DNA of 64,000 nt from Zophobihabitans entericus (GTDB taxonomy: Bacteria > Pseudomonadota > Gammaproteobacteria > Enterobacterales > Orbaceae). Positions within the stretch are counted from its first letter, which is position 1, and each line of letters starts with the position of its first letter. The position numbers and the translations under genes are program-made. Location: contig NZ_CP050253.1 of NCBI RefSeq assembly GCF_011745665.1, positions 1,773,418-1,837,417 on the forward strand, in the 5' to 3' direction. The notes beneath the pieces are model-generated. The model ran no database searches. It was not told the DNA's origin and saw nothing but the letters and a program-made list of their open reading frames with translations. Below, one piece after another: positions 1 through 9,193 of this stretch.

Positions 1-131
1 ATTAGTGTTGACTTACCTGAACCTGATGGCCCACAGACAACCACAACTTCACCTTTACCAACCTGAGTTGTACAGTCTTTTAAAACCTGAAATTGACCAT
101 ACCATTTTGAAACATTTTTTAAGGAAATCAT
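1..131 (-). CDS. gltL: Glutamate/aspartate ABC transporter ATPase, 5' part only
   Basis: This is the cytoplasmic ATP-hydrolysing subunit of a polar amino acid ABC importer. Only the first 43 codons lie in the window; the gene continues past position 1. The visible protein begins MISLKNVSKWYGQFQVLK and carries a Walker A motif GPSGSGKST at residues 34-42. Its ATG (131-129) follows the gltK stop (134-132) with no gap, so translation is probably coupled. Identity rests on the Walker A motif plus its position after gltI, gltJ and gltK. The general class is certain; glutamate/aspartate specificity is inferred from the neighbours. Confidence 0.9.
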   Translation of the reverse strand, partial: MISLKNVSKWYGQFQVLKDCTTQVGKGEVVVVCGPSGSGKSTL

Positions 132-806
132 TTAAGCTAACCTTTTCTTGAAATAATTAATTAAACTCGACATAGAGAAACAGATAACAAAGTAAATAGC
201 GGCAGAGAAAATAATCATCTCATTCATTACACCGTTATTTTTACCAATGATCTCTACACTACGATAGAAGAAGTCTGCCAGACTTAGAATATAAACTAAG
301 GTGGTATCCTGGAACAGGATAATTCCTTGCATCAGGAGTAGTGGCGTCATAATTCGGAAAGCTTGCGGTAAAACAATAATACGCAATGCCTGTGAACGTG
401 TCATACCAAGTGCAAGCGCTGCACTTAATTGACCTTTCGAAATACTTTGAATACCGGCACGGATAATTTCAGAGTAGTAAGCGGCCTCAAATAACGCGAA
501 GGCGACCATGGCTGAAATTAAACGAATATCTGTACTTTGCGGTAAATTAAATAACTTAGCTAATAACTGAGGGACTAGTAAATAGAACCACAGTAATACC
601 ATCATAAGTGGAATCGCTCTGAAAGTATTCACATAAGCCATAGCAAACCAGCGTGCGGCTTTAATTGAGGACAGGCGCATAACCGCAAGTATCGTTCCCC
701 ATAAAATACCAAAGACAACAGCAGTAACAGTAATCTTTAATGTAAGTACTAACCCTTCCATAATATAAGGCAGATTTGGCCAAATTTGGCTCCAATCAAA
801 TTCCAT
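132..806 (-). CDS. gltK: Glutamate/aspartate ABC transporter permease GltK
   Basis: Inner-membrane permease that pairs with GltJ to form the channel of the GltIJKL importer for glutamate and aspartate. The protein has 224 residues, the same length as E. coli GltK, with several hydrophobic spans. It carries the ABC-permease EAA loop (about residues 112-152, [18 protein letters not shown]) that docks on the ATPase. A strong Shine-Dalgarno GGAGG lies 8 bases before the ATG and overlaps the end of gltJ. The stop of gltJ is one base upstream, so the pair is tightly coupled. Confidence 0.93.
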   Translation of the reverse strand: MEFDWSQIWPNLPYIMEGLVLTLKITVTAVVFGILWGTILAVMRLSSIKAARWFAMAYVNTFRAIPLMMVLLWFYLLVPQLLAKLFNLPQSTDIRLISAMVAFALFEAAYYSEIIRAGIQSISKGQLSAALALGMTRSQALRIIVLPQAFRIMTPLLLMQGIILFQDTTLVYILSLADFFYRSVEIIGKNNGVMNEMIIFSAAIYFVICFSMSSLINYFKKRLA

Positions 807-807
807 A

Positions 808-1545
808 TTATTTACCTCCTATTGAGCCAGGCAGGCGAGTACGTTTATCAATATATTGCATGGTTTTCATCACAACGATATTAATAATGACGTAACCAAT
901 GGTTACGGCAATAAATGATTCATATGGATGTCCGGCGTGTTCAAGTAATTGATTTGCTTGTTTTGAAAGCTCAAACAGTCCAACAGTTGAGGCTACCGCT
1001 GAGTTTTTCACCATATTTAATACTTCTGATGTTAATGGTGGTAATACCCGACGATAAGCATTAGGTAGTAAAATATATAAATAGGTTTGTTTTAAAGTGA
1101 GTCCAAGAGCTGTCGCGGCACTTTTTTGCCCAACAGGTAGAGACTGAATTGCAGTTCTGACTTGTTCACAAACACGCGCACCGGTAAAAAGTCCCAGACC
1201 GATAGCGCTCATAATAAAAATAAAGATGATGGGGTCTAGTCCAAATAAAAACTCTTTTGCTGCCTCAGGTAGAAGCTCAGGAACAACATAAACCCAGATA
1301 AACAGGTGAATAATTAATGGGATATTACGAAACAACTGCACGTAAATAGCGCCGATATTAGATAACAGACGATTTGGTAGAGTGCGTAGAATACCGAAGA
1401 AAGATCCAACAAAAAAAGCAATAACACCTGCACAAGCTGACAATAAGATGGTCATCTGAAAGCCCATCCATAACCAGCCGAGGTAGGTTGTATCACCAAA
1501 TTTTGCAGGTTCTAAAAAGATACCCCAATTCCAATCTATACTCAT
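808..1545 (-). CDS. gltJ: Glutamate/aspartate ABC transporter permease GltJ
   Basis: Second inner-membrane permease subunit of the GltIJKL importer; 245 residues against 246 in E. coli. The EAA loop is visible ([19 protein letters not shown], about residues 131-150), with hydrophobic segments on both sides. A CGGAG ribosome site sits just before the ATG. It is separated from gltI by about 77 bases holding a perfect 13-bp hairpin, which probably lowers permease expression relative to the binding protein. The N-terminal region starting [13 protein letters not shown] is typical of GltJ. Confidence 0.93.
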   Translation of the reverse strand: MSIDWNWGIFLEPAKFGDTTYLGWLWMGFQMTILLSACAGVIAFFVGSFFGILRTLPNRLLSNIGAIYVQLFRNIPLIIHLFIWVYVVPELLPEAAKEFLFGLDPIIFIFIMSAIGLGLFTGARVCEQVRTAIQSLPVGQKSAATALGLTLKQTYLYILLPNAYRRVLPPLTSEVLNMVKNSAVASTVGLFELSKQANQLLEHAGHPYESFIAVTIGYVIINIVVMKTMQYIDKRTRLPGSIGGK

Positions 1546-1563
1546 AACAACTCCGTAGAAACC

Positions 1564-1595
1564 AAGAACATTATAACTGAAATTATAATGTTCTT
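1564..1595 (-). promoter_or_regulatory. Intercistronic hairpin between gltI and gltJ
   Basis: Perfect 13-bp inverted repeat, AAGAACATTATAA (1564-1576) and TTATAATGTTCTT (1583-1595), with a 6-base loop. No U-tract follows it on the transcribed minus strand, so it looks more like a 3' end stabiliser or processing element for gltI mRNA than a full terminator. Similar hairpins commonly set a high ratio of binding protein to permease in ABC operons; that role here is inference. Confidence 0.6.
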
Positions 1596-1622
1596 GTTAT
1601 CTATCAATTTAAATCTGAATGA

Positions 1623-2549
1623 TTAGTTTAATGCCTTATCATTTGGAGCGGCAAATAACGCTTTCATTTCTGGTGAAAGTTCAAAATTCATATTTAAATT
1701 TTTCGGTGGAATAGGTTGAGTAAACCAGCGAGTATAAGATGCGTCAGCTACACCAGATTTTTGTGCATCAGCAATTGTTTTATCGATTAAAGTTTTGAAT
1801 TGTTCGTCACCTTTACGTAGCATACAGGCGTAAGCTTCATAAGATAGTGGTGTACCAACAATTTCCCATTGATCAGGTTTACGAGCACGAGAACGTTCAC
1901 CAGCAAGTAAGGCATCGTCCATTAAGAAAGCTGCAGCACGGCCGCTTTCCAGTGTTCTGAATGCATCACTATGATCTTTAGGTGTAATAATACGGATACC
2001 TAAGTTTTTCTCAGTATTTAACTGATTTAACATGACTTCAGATGTAGTACCCGCAGTAACAACAACATTCTTGCCTTTTAGATCATCAATGCTATTGATA
2101 CCACTGCCTGTTTTTACCAGAAAACGAGTACCTACAATGAATATAGTATTTGAGAAATCGACTTGAGTCTGACGAGCTTCATTGTTTGTTGTTGAGCCAC
2201 ATTCAAAATCATAGCTGCCATTTTGTAATAGGGGAATACGGTTTTGAGATGTAACCGGTAAATATTTAATTTTTAGATTTGGCATATTGAGTTCAGTTTT
2301 AATCGCGTCCACAATCAGATTTGAATAATCCTGAGAATAGCCAACTACATTTTGTTGGTTGTCGTAATAAGAAAAAGGTACTGACGATTCACGATGACCG
2401 ACAACAATAGTTCCATCTTGCTTAATTTTCGCTAGTGTACCGGTTAATTCTGCGGCGCTTGCGACTGAACTAACTAAGCCAATTAACACCATTGATAAAG
2501 TGATTTTAGTCAGTTTCGTATTAAATACATTTGTTGTGTGTTGTTTCAT
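1623..2549 (-). CDS. gltI: Periplasmic glutamate/aspartate-binding protein GltI
   Basis: Family 3 solute-binding protein that captures glutamate/aspartate in the periplasm and delivers it to GltJK. I place the start at the ATG at 2549 (protein MKQHTTNVFNTKLTK, 308 residues; E. coli 302) because GGAG lies 6 bases before it; upstream in-frame ATGs at 2552 and 2561 have poor spacing. A signal peptide ends near VASA, before AELTGTLAKIKQDG. The region around GHRESSVPFSYYD fits the ligand-binding start of this family. It is first in the operon and is preceded by sigma54-like and NtrC-like sites. Confidence 0.92.
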   Translation of the reverse strand: MKQHTTNVFNTKLTKITLSMVLIGLVSSVASAAELTGTLAKIKQDGTIVVGHRESSVPFSYYDNQQNVVGYSQDYSNLIVDAIKTELNMPNLKIKYLPVTSQNRIPLLQNGSYDFECGSTTNNEARQTQVDFSNTIFIVGTRFLVKTGSGINSIDDLKGKNVVVTAGTTSEVMLNQLNTEKNLGIRIITPKDHSDAFRTLESGRAAAFLMDDALLAGERSRARKPDQWEIVGTPLSYEAYACMLRKGDEQFKTLIDKTIADAQKSGVADASYTRWFTQPIPPKNLNMNFELSPEMKALFAAPNDKALN

Positions 2550-2585
2550 CATCAACTCCATTGTTTAATTTCGGTGATATCGTTT

Positions 2586-2602
2586 TGCACTGAAATGGTG
2601 AA
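2586..2602. promoter_or_regulatory. Candidate NtrC-binding site
   Basis: TGCACTGAAATGGTGAA matches the remembered NtrC palindrome TGCACCAWWWTGGTGCA at 14 of 17 positions, with both TGCAC and TGGTG intact. It lies between the putative sigma54 box (2688-2702) and the gltI start. That is downstream of the promoter, an unusual but not impossible enhancer position. A spaced TTGCAC/GTGCAA inverted repeat also covers this region (2585-2624). Confidence 0.4.
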
Positions 2603-2687
2603 ATTAATCCCCTTTGTTGTGCAATAAACATATTGATATTAACCATAAGTAAATAAAATATGCTTTTGGGACTGCCTTTATTATTAA

Positions 2688-2702
2688 GCAAGAACTATGC
2701 CA
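2688..2702 (-). promoter_or_regulatory. Candidate sigma54 promoter for gltIJKL
   Basis: On the minus strand the sequence reads TGGCATAGTTCTTGC. This has GG and GC doublets separated by exactly 10 bases, as sigma54 -24/-12 elements require (consensus TGGCAY-N5-TTGCW). The predicted start would be near 2676, giving a gltI leader of about 125 bases. It sits just after the lnt stop codon. No sigma54 gene is in the window, so use of this site is inferred. Confidence 0.45.
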
Positions 2703-2705
2703 AAC

Positions 2706-4232
2706 TTAATGTTCTCTTTTACGCCAAAAAAGCATAATAAGTAACAGGCTAAGTGTTATGCCCCAAAATGGTTTATTTCCCCATTTTATGTAAGGAGTAA
2801 ACCCTATTGTTGGTGATACTTGAGCAGTAAGAACTTGTTGTTCAAACTGAGGTAGTTGTTTTTGAATCTGACCATGGTGATCCACAATTGTGGTAATTCC
2901 GTTATTGGTACTACGGATTAAAGGTCGTCCAAATTCAACTGCACGAGTTCTGGCCATTTGTAGATGTTGCCAGGGACCAATGCTATTACCAAACCAAGCA
3001 TCGTTAGAAACTGTAAGTAAAAAGTCAGTTTCAGGTGTGAAATTATCCCAAATTTGCTGAGACAGGATAATCTCGTAACAGATCGCAGTAACAAAGGTGT
3101 AACCCTTTATTTTTAGCGGCGCTTGAATGTATTCTCCTGATGACATTGAAGACATCGGAATATTCAATAAATCTGCAATTGGTGAAAGTAACCAGCTAAG
3201 AGGAATAAATTCACCAAAAGGAACCAAATGGTATTTATTGTATCGATTTGTTGTTGGGTATTGATAAGGTTGTTCATCACCCAGTACAACCAGCGAATTA
3301 AATATTCTATTCGCTGAGCGTGAAAATTGCAAATCGATTAGGCCAACAAGTACTGCCGTATCCATTAGACGTGCTTGTGTATCAATATTTTTTAAGTAAC
3401 TCTGCTGGTTAATTTCCAGATCCGTAATCGCAGCTTCTGGCCAAATGATGATATTAGCTGAATCTAAGTTTTGCTCTGTAAGGCGCTGATAATCTTGCAG
3501 CGTTTGGGTCAGTCTTTTTGGATCCCACTTTAAGGATTGCTCGATATTACCCTGAATAAGCGCGAAATTCAGGGAACGGTCTTCATCGACTTTTACCCAA
3601 TTTACTTGCCTGAGTAATAACGCGCTCCCTGTCAGTAGCAGAATTGTCAGAAATGCCGTTACAGGCTGCCATTTTGGGGCGCGATTTTTTATTGAATAAT
3701 AGATATATAACAGTAAACCACTAATAACAGGAATAATCAGATTCAGAGAAGCAACACCAAAAACCGGTAAATAGCCATTTAATGGTCCGTCAAGCTGAGT
3801 ATATCCCAGTTGTAACCAGGCAAAACCAGTTAAAATATAACCTCTTAAAAATTCAGTAATCTGCCATAAAGCAGGGGCTGCGATCACAAATTGAATAAAT
3901 GAGTAGGGACGACTGGATTTTCTCAGTAAAGCTGCAAATATTGCCGGATACAGAGAGAGATAAACGATAAGAAGTGCCAGTAAAATAAATGCGATAACCG
4001 GAGGTAATTCACCAAATTGTTGAATACTAATATAAACCCAGTGAACGCCGGCCCCAAAAAAGCCAACTCCCCAGCAAAGACCCATAGCAAATGCTTGCTT
4101 AAGGCTGGCTGATGAAGCTACACAATATAATAGTCCACAATAAGCAATAAATGCAGTAATCCAGTAATCAAATGGTGCAAAGGCAAAGACGGCCAGTGCT
4201 CCACAAATAGCTGCAAGTATTGCTTTAATCAT
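2706..4232 (-). CDS. lnt: Apolipoprotein N-acyltransferase Lnt
   Basis: Inner-membrane enzyme that adds the third acyl chain to the N-terminal cysteine of lipoproteins, the last step of their maturation. It has 508 residues (E. coli about 512). About six to seven membrane spans fill the first 200 residues, followed by a periplasmic nitrilase-like domain. The three catalytic regions are visible: Glu in WPEAAITDLE, Lys in YHLVPFGEFIPL and Cys in TAICYEIILS. A C-terminal membrane anchor ends in RKREH. Its ATG overlaps the corC stop by one base (TAATG), so it is co-translated with corC. Confidence 0.95.
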   Translation of the reverse strand: MIKAILAAICGALAVFAFAPFDYWITAFIAYCGLLYCVASSASLKQAFAMGLCWGVGFFGAGVHWVYISIQQFGELPPVIAFILLALLIVYLSLYPAIFAALLRKSSRPYSFIQFVIAAPALWQITEFLRGYILTGFAWLQLGYTQLDGPLNGYLPVFGVASLNLIIPVISGLLLYIYYSIKNRAPKWQPVTAFLTILLLTGSALLLRQVNWVKVDEDRSLNFALIQGNIEQSLKWDPKRLTQTLQDYQRLTEQNLDSANIIIWPEAAITDLEINQQSYLKNIDTQARLMDTAVLVGLIDLQFSRSANRIFNSLVVLGDEQPYQYPTTNRYNKYHLVPFGEFIPLSWLLSPIADLLNIPMSSMSSGEYIQAPLKIKGYTFVTAICYEIILSQQIWDNFTPETDFLLTVSNDAWFGNSIGPWQHLQMARTRAVEFGRPLIRSTNNGITTIVDHHGQIQKQLPQFEQQVLTAQVSPTIGFTPYIKWGNKPFWGITLSLLLIMLFWRKREH

Positions 4233-5101
4233 TATGCAGTACCAATTTCCAGATTGGGTGTCGCTGAGTTTTGTGGAATTGTTACGTGTAATTGAATAAT
4301 ACGGCGCTTATCCACAACTGCCACTTTGAACTGGTACTGATTAATAGTCACTGATTCACCTTTGGTTGGAAGATGCCCTAATTTTTGCATCACCAGACCA
4401 CCAACGGTGTCTACTTCTTCATCACTAAATGCAGTGCTAAAGATTTCGTTAAACTCTTCAATTGGTGTCAGTGCTCGCACGGTATAGGTATCACCACTTA
4501 GATGACGTACATCACGATCTTCAATCTCATCATATTCATCTTCAATATCGCCAACGATGAGTTCAAGAATATCTTCAATTGTCACTACACCAGACACTCC
4601 ACCAAATTCATCGACTGCAATAGCCATATGGTAGCGGTTAGCTCTGAACTCTTTTAACATCTGATCAACACGTTTGCCTTCCGGAATAACCACGACCGGA
4701 CGGAGCACATTAGCCAGACAGAACTCTTCTGCATCTTTACGCATGAATACCAGTAAGTCTTTAGCCATCAAAACACCCTGAATATGATCTTTATCTTCAC
4801 TGATCACCGGGTAACGGGAGTGGCCATGCTCCAGAATAATATCTATACATTCATCCAACGTTTGATTATTTTTAATGGTAATCATTTGGGAACGAGGAAT
4901 CATAATGTCGCGCACGCGTTGTTCTGCAATATCCATTACGCCTTCAAGCATATCACGAGTATCTGGATCAATTAGTTCGTTTTCTTCTGAATCACGAATT
5001 AATTCAAGCAGATCTTCCCGATTTTTGGGTTCACTATGAAATAGTTCACTTAACCACAAAGCAAAACTTCTTTTTGGTCTCCGGTGAATATCATCGCTCA
5101 T
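4232..5101 (-). CDS. corC: CBS/CorC-HlyC domain protein CorC (YbeX)
   Basis: Cytosolic CBS-pair protein of the CorC/YbeX family, linked to magnesium and cobalt efflux and to ribosome maturation in enterobacteria. It has 289 residues: an acidic N-terminal linker ([20 protein letters not shown]), two CBS motifs (about residues 66-185, with [19 protein letters not shown] and [20 protein letters not shown]), then a CorC_HlyC transporter-associated domain to the end. It sits between ybeY and lnt, as in many gammaproteobacteria. The exact biochemical role of the family is still debated. Confidence 0.92.
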   Translation of the reverse strand: MSDDIHRRPKRSFALWLSELFHSEPKNREDLLELIRDSEENELIDPDTRDMLEGVMDIAEQRVRDIMIPRSQMITIKNNQTLDECIDIILEHGHSRYPVISEDKDHIQGVLMAKDLLVFMRKDAEEFCLANVLRPVVVIPEGKRVDQMLKEFRANRYHMAIAVDEFGGVSGVVTIEDILELIVGDIEDEYDEIEDRDVRHLSGDTYTVRALTPIEEFNEIFSTAFSDEEVDTVGGLVMQKLGHLPTKGESVTINQYQFKVAVVDKRRIIQLHVTIPQNSATPNLEIGTA

Positions 5102-5118
5102 TTTCGATTTTTTTCCTT

Positions 5119-5583
5119 CTAGTCAATAAGTTGATAAGGGTTAATAAAACCAAGTTCTTGCATAATTTTAATTTCTAAACTTTCCATTTCCTCGGCTTCT
5201 TCATCTTCTATATGATCGTAGCCTAGTAAATGCAGGCATCCATGTATAATCATGTGTGCCCAGTGCGATTCTAAATCTTTGTGTTGTTCCAGCGCTTCTG
5301 ATTCAACCACTGCTTTACAAATGATTAAGTCTCCAAGCAGTGGAATATCAATCTCAATGGGTGACTCAAACGGAAATGATAACACATTTGTCGGTTTGTC
5401 TTTATGACGATAAGTATTATTTAGTTGTCTACTCTCTTCTTCGTCAACAATACGGATAGTCAATTCTGCAGTATCCTGAAAAGGCAGTAATATCTTTTCC
5501 AGCCAGGCAGTAATTTGTGATTCTGTTGGCAGATTATCACTATTTTGACTGACAATTTGTAAATCAAGGATAATATTTTTCAT
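5119..5583 (-). CDS. ybeY: Endoribonuclease / rRNA maturation factor YbeY
   Basis: Zinc metalloprotein needed for 16S rRNA 3' processing and 70S ribosome quality control. It has 154 residues, and the diagnostic metal motif [11 protein letters not shown] is present near residues 114-124. It begins [14 protein letters not shown], as in the E. coli family. It lies 17 bases upstream of corC and 6 bases downstream of rlmH in the same direction, so it is part of a compact operon. The usual upstream partner phoH/ybeZ is absent here, replaced by rlmH-rsfS. Confidence 0.95.
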   Translation of the reverse strand: MKNIILDLQIVSQNSDNLPTESQITAWLEKILLPFQDTAELTIRIVDEEESRQLNNTYRHKDKPTNVLSFPFESPIEIDIPLLGDLIICKAVVESEALEQHKDLESHWAHMIIHGCLHLLGYDHIEDEEAEEMESLEIKIMQELGFINPYQLID

Positions 5584-5589
5584 AGCATG

Positions 5590-6060
5590 CTATTCCCGAT
5601 GATAAGGATGATTAGCTGTGATACTCCATGCCCGGTATAGACTCTCGGCCACAATTACACGCACCAGTGGATGGGGCAGTGTCAACGGCGAAAGTGACCA
5701 GCTTTGTTCGGCAGCCTGTTTACAGGCAGGGGACAGCCCCTCAGGCCCGCCAATTAATAAACTGATATCTCTACCATCTAGTTTCCAGCGTTCCAGTTGA
5801 GAAGCAAGTTCTGGCGTGTCCCAAGGTTTTCCCGGAATATCTAACGTGATGATTTTATTACCTTTACCACAGGCAGAAAGCATCTGCTCGCCTTCTTTTT
5901 CCAGAATACGAGGAATATCAGCGTTCTTGGTACGTTTACCAGCAGGAATTTCGATAAGCTCAAAGGGCAGGTCTTTTGGAAAGCGATCACTATAATCTTT
6001 AAAAGCTGTGGTGACCCATTGGGGCATTTTATTACCAACCGCAATTAATTGCAGCTTCAT
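5590..6060 (-). CDS. rlmH: 23S rRNA pseudouridine-1915 N3-methyltransferase RlmH
   Basis: SPOUT-class methyltransferase that methylates pseudouridine 1915 in helix 69 of 23S rRNA on assembled 70S ribosomes. It has 156 residues (E. coli 155). The knotted SAM-binding loops are visible as [11 protein letters not shown] and the C-terminal [20 protein letters not shown], and it ends NHPYHRE. It starts [15 protein letters not shown], typical for the family. It lies immediately downstream of rsfS, the normal partner pair in gammaproteobacteria. Confidence 0.96.
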   Translation of the reverse strand: MKLQLIAVGNKMPQWVTTAFKDYSDRFPKDLPFELIEIPAGKRTKNADIPRILEKEGEQMLSACGKGNKIITLDIPGKPWDTPELASQLERWKLDGRDISLLIGGPEGLSPACKQAAEQSWSLSPLTLPHPLVRVIVAESLYRAWSITANHPYHRE

Positions 6061-6066
6061 ACTTAA

Positions 6067-6384
6067 TTAACCCCAAAGCTTCTCAAGTTCATATAACTGA
6101 CGGCTCTCTTCTTGCATAACGTGCACAATAACGTTATCCAGATCTACAACAATCCAGTCTGCATCAGCTTGTCCTTCACTACCAAGAACTAAAAGGCCAG
6201 CTTTTTTCGCTTCTTCAATGATATTATCAGCAATAGAGGAAACGTGGCGATTTGAAGTACCAGTACAAATAATCATGTAATCAGTGATGCTTGATTTGCC
6301 TCTTACATCAAGAGTCACGATATCTTTACCTTTAATATCTTCAATTTTTTGGATAATAAATTGTTGTAAATTATCTGGTTGCAA
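6067..6384 (-). CDS. rsfS: Ribosome silencing factor RsfS, probable TTG start
   Basis: RsfS (YbeB) binds ribosomal protein L14 and blocks subunit joining when nutrients are short. I choose the TTG at 6384. AAGGG lies 7 bases before it, and the resulting 105-residue protein matches the E. coli length and N-terminus ([13 protein letters not shown] against QGKALQDFVIDKI). The in-frame ATG at 6423 would add 13 unsupported residues and has no ribosome site. The core [20 protein letters not shown] and the end [12 protein letters not shown] are diagnostic. It is the first gene of the rsfS-rlmH-ybeY-corC-lnt run. Confidence 0.9.
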   Translation of the reverse strand: MQPDNLQQFIIQKIEDIKGKDIVTLDVRGKSSITDYMIICTGTSNRHVSSIADNIIEEAKKAGLLVLGSEGQADADWIVVDLDNVIVHVMQEESRQLYELEKLWG

Positions 6385-6465
6385 AATAGAGCCCTTATCT
6401 AAATAAATTTTAGGGTAAATCATAGCATAATTTAATGGGAATTTTCATTCAGAGACTAAATTTAG

Positions 6466-6494
6466 TTGTTCAGCGTACAAGTGTACGCTATAAT
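6466..6494 (+). promoter_or_regulatory. fabB promoter with embedded FabR operator
   Basis: The perfect palindrome AGCGTACAAGTGTACGCT (6472-6489) matches the FabR operator known upstream of fabA and fabB in E. coli (AGCGTACA-N2-TGTTCGCT type). It fills the spacer of a promoter made of TTGTTC (6466-6471), a 17-bp spacer and TATAAT (6489-6494), so bound FabR would block RNA polymerase. This predicts repression of fabB by unsaturated acyl chains. Confidence 0.75.
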
Positions 6495-6542
6495 CAGCCT
6501 AATTTTTCGTGTGCACAGAGCACATATAATTGGGAGTAATGA

Positions 6543-7754
6543 ATGAAAAGAGTTGTAATTACAGGACTTGGCATTCTTTCTAGTATCGGAAATAATGCAA
6601 AAGAAGTCTTGGCTTCACTAAAAACAGGAAAATCAGGTCTGACATTTTCAGAAGAAATGAAAGAAGCCGGAATGCGTAGTCATGTTTGGGGTAATGTTAA
6701 ATTAGATACAACTGGTTTAATTGATCGCAAAATGGTTCGATTTATGGGTGATGCGTCAATTTATGCTTATCTTTCTATGCAAGAAGCGATTGCAGATGCA
6801 AAACTTTCTCCTGAGCAAATTTCTAATCCTCGTTCAGGCATCGTTGTTGGTTCTGGTACAGGTTCTGCTAAAGCTCAATACGCAGCAGCAGCGGGTATGA
6901 AAGAGAAAGGCCTGCGTGGCGTTGGTCCATATGCTGTGACTAAATCAATGGCTTCAGGCGTATCAGCTTGTCTGGCAACTTTCTATCAAATTAAAGGCGT
7001 AAACTATTCAATTAGTTCAGCGTGTTCGACCTCTGCTCACTGTATCGGTCATGCAGCAGAGCTGATTCAACTTGGCAAACAAGATATTGTTTTTGCTGGT
7101 GGTGGTGAAGAACTTTGCTGGGAAATGTCTTGTGAGTTTGACGCGATGGGTGCGTTATCAACTAAATATAATGATGAGCCAACTAAGGCTTCTCGTGCTT
7201 ATGATGCTAACCGTGATGGTTTTGTTATCGCTGGCGGCGGCGGTATGTTAGTGGTTGAAGAACTTGAACATGCTCTTGCTCGTGGTGCACATATTTATGC
7301 AGAAATTGTAGGTTACGGGGCAACATCAGACGGTGCAGATATGGTTGCACCATCAGGTGAAGGTGCGGTTCGTTGTATGAGAATGGCAATTGAAAACGTT
7401 GATACACCAATTGAATACATCAACGTGCATGGTACATCAACACCAGTTGGTGATGTAAAAGAACTAGGTGCGATTGCTGAAGTTTTTGGTGATAACGTTC
7501 CGGCGATATCATCAACTAAATCAATGACAGGTCACTCACTGGGTGCTGCTGGTGTTCAGGAAGCGATTTACTCATTACTGATGCTTGAAAATGGTTTTAT
7601 TGCACCAAGTATCAATATTGATGAACTTGATGAACATGCTAAAAATATGAATATCGTCACTAAACCAGTTGAAAAAGCATTGACGACTGTCATGTCAAAC
7701 AGCTTTGGATTTGGTGGTACGAACGCAACACTTGTTATGCGTAAATATAAATAA
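6543..7754 (+). CDS. fabB: 3-oxoacyl-ACP synthase I FabB
   Basis: Condensing enzyme (KAS I) of type II fatty acid synthesis that elongates unsaturated intermediates and is needed for unsaturated fatty acid production. It has 403 residues (E. coli 406). The catalytic Cys is in [18 protein letters not shown] (around residue 163); the two active-site histidines are in [11 protein letters not shown] and [12 protein letters not shown]. The glycine-rich end [18 protein letters not shown] is typical. It is monocistronic, with a FabR-type promoter upstream and a strong terminator downstream. Confidence 0.97.
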   Translation: MKRVVITGLGILSSIGNNAKEVLASLKTGKSGLTFSEEMKEAGMRSHVWGNVKLDTTGLIDRKMVRFMGDASIYAYLSMQEAIADAKLSPEQISNPRSGIVVGSGTGSAKAQYAAAAGMKEKGLRGVGPYAVTKSMASGVSACLATFYQIKGVNYSISSACSTSAHCIGHAAELIQLGKQDIVFAGGGEELCWEMSCEFDAMGALSTKYNDEPTKASRAYDANRDGFVIAGGGGMLVVEELEHALARGAHIYAEIVGYGATSDGADMVAPSGEGAVRCMRMAIENVDTPIEYINVHGTSTPVGDVKELGAIAEVFGDNVPAISSTKSMTGHSLGAAGVQEAIYSLLMLENGFIAPSINIDELDEHAKNMNIVTKPVEKALTTVMSNSFGFGGTNATLVMRKYK

Positions 7755-7772
7755 TATTTTATAATTAGCTGG

Positions 7773-7806
7773 AAATAGCGCCTTTTGTTGAGGCGCTATT
7801 TTTTTG
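7773..7806 (+). terminator. Rho-independent terminator of fabB
   Basis: Stem AAATAGCGCCT (7773-7783) pairs with AGGCGCTATTT (7791-7801), followed by a run of T to 7805. It lies about 18 bases after the fabB stop. Confidence 0.9.
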
Positions 7807-8141
7807 AATGCTATTTTAATCCGGGAATGAAAGAGTGGGTTCTTGATTAGTCGGAATTTGCTCAGATATTCTTTAATTAGTTAAGTTGTTGAATAATAAT
7901 AACTTAATAAAATAAAACTGTTTATTAATCAATGGGTTATGTTTTTTTTGATTTTGAGTGTTTTCTTAAAAACAAGGCCTTTATGATCATTAATACATCA
8001 TTGATAAGCTAAAAATAAACTTAAAAATCTAAATAAATACCTATTGGATTATTTATTCTCGCAATAGATTTGAATAATTGTGATATCTGGTTTATTTTAT
8101 ACGACGAACAAATTTAAATTGAACCATTTTTAAGGGACCCT
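7807..8141. other. Intergenic region fabB-asnA
   Basis: About 335 bases of very AT-rich DNA with no convincing reading frame. It must carry the asnA promoter, but I see no clear -35/-10 pair. A divergent asnC regulator gene, present next to asnA in E. coli, is absent. Imperfect inverted repeats occur around 7880-7915 but have no evident role. AAGGGA lies 4 bases before the asnA ATG. Confidence 0.5.
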
Positions 8142-9137
8142 ATGCGCGCATCTTTTATAGAACAACAACAAAAAATCGTGTTTGTTAAATCATTTTTTTC
8201 ACAGCAACTTGCTGATAAATTGTCATTAGTTGAAGTTCAGGCTCCAATTTTAAGTCGCATTGGTGATGGGGTACAAGATAATCTATCCGGTAAAGAAAAA
8301 GCAGTACAAGTTCGAGTAAAAACAATTCCTCAGGCAGAATTTGAAGTTGTTCACTCATTAGCTAAGTGGAAGCGCAGAACCCTGAGTGAAAATCAATTTG
8401 ATATTGGAGAAGGCCTTTATACACACATGGTTGCACTGCGCCCTGATGAAGATGCCTTATCACCATTACATTCAGTTTATGTCGACCAATGGGACTGGGA
8501 AAAAGTGATTTCACCGAGCGACAGAACAATTAGCTACTTAAAATCAACAGTAAAAAATATCTATGCAGCTATCAAAGCAACTGAAAAAGCGGTTAATGAT
8601 AAATATGGTTTGAAACCGTTCTTACCTGAAACTATTACTTTTATTGACAGTGAATCACTATTGCAACGTTATCCTGATTTGACGCCTAAAGAGCGTGAAA
8701 ATGCAATTACCAAAGAATATGGCGCAGTATTCTTAATTGGTATTGGTGGTAAGTTATCAAATAATAATTCTCATGATGCTCGTGCTCCTGATTATGATGA
8801 TTGGAGTACCAAAAATGAAGAAGGGCATGTTGGCTTAAATGGTGATATTTTAGTTTGGAACCCTGTGCTTAAAATGGCATTCGAGCTTTCTTCCATGGGG
8901 ATTCGTGTGAACCCAGAAGCACTGCAACGTCAGCTATCTTTAACTAATGATGAAGGCCGTTTAGCTTTTGACTGGCATAAAGCACTAATGAGTGGCAATT
9001 TAGTCCAAACAATTGGTGGTGGTATTGGTCAGTCTCGTTTAACCATGCTATTACTGCAACTTGATCATATTGGCCACGTACAATGTAGTGTCTGGGATGA
9101 TAAGACCCTTAGTCAGTATAAATCGTTACTTAAATAG
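8142..9137 (+). CDS. asnA: Aspartate-ammonia ligase AsnA
   Basis: ATP-dependent synthesis of asparagine from aspartate and ammonia, cytosolic. It has 331 residues (E. coli 330), related in fold to class II aminoacyl-tRNA synthetases. Family stretches are seen: [16 protein letters not shown] at the start, [48 protein letters not shown] and the C-terminal [15 protein letters not shown]. It is monocistronic, between its own upstream region and a strong bidirectional-type terminator. No AsnC regulator gene is adjacent. Confidence 0.97.
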   Translation: MRASFIEQQQKIVFVKSFFSQQLADKLSLVEVQAPILSRIGDGVQDNLSGKEKAVQVRVKTIPQAEFEVVHSLAKWKRRTLSENQFDIGEGLYTHMVALRPDEDALSPLHSVYVDQWDWEKVISPSDRTISYLKSTVKNIYAAIKATEKAVNDKYGLKPFLPETITFIDSESLLQRYPDLTPKERENAITKEYGAVFLIGIGGKLSNNNSHDARAPDYDDWSTKNEEGHVGLNGDILVWNPVLKMAFELSSMGIRVNPEALQRQLSLTNDEGRLAFDWHKALMSGNLVQTIGGGIGQSRLTMLLLQLDHIGHVQCSVWDDKTLSQYKSLLK

Positions 9138-9153
9138 TTTTAAGTTAATCAAA

Positions 9154-9187
9154 AATAAAGGCGCTTTTAGCGCCTTTATTTTTATTG
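9154..9187. terminator. Terminator between asnA and sppA
   Basis: Stem AATAAAGGCGC and GCGCCTTTATT separated by a short loop, with a T-run on the plus strand after the stem and an A-run before it. It can terminate asnA and the convergent sppA. Confidence 0.88.
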
Positions 9188-9193
9188 GGTAAA

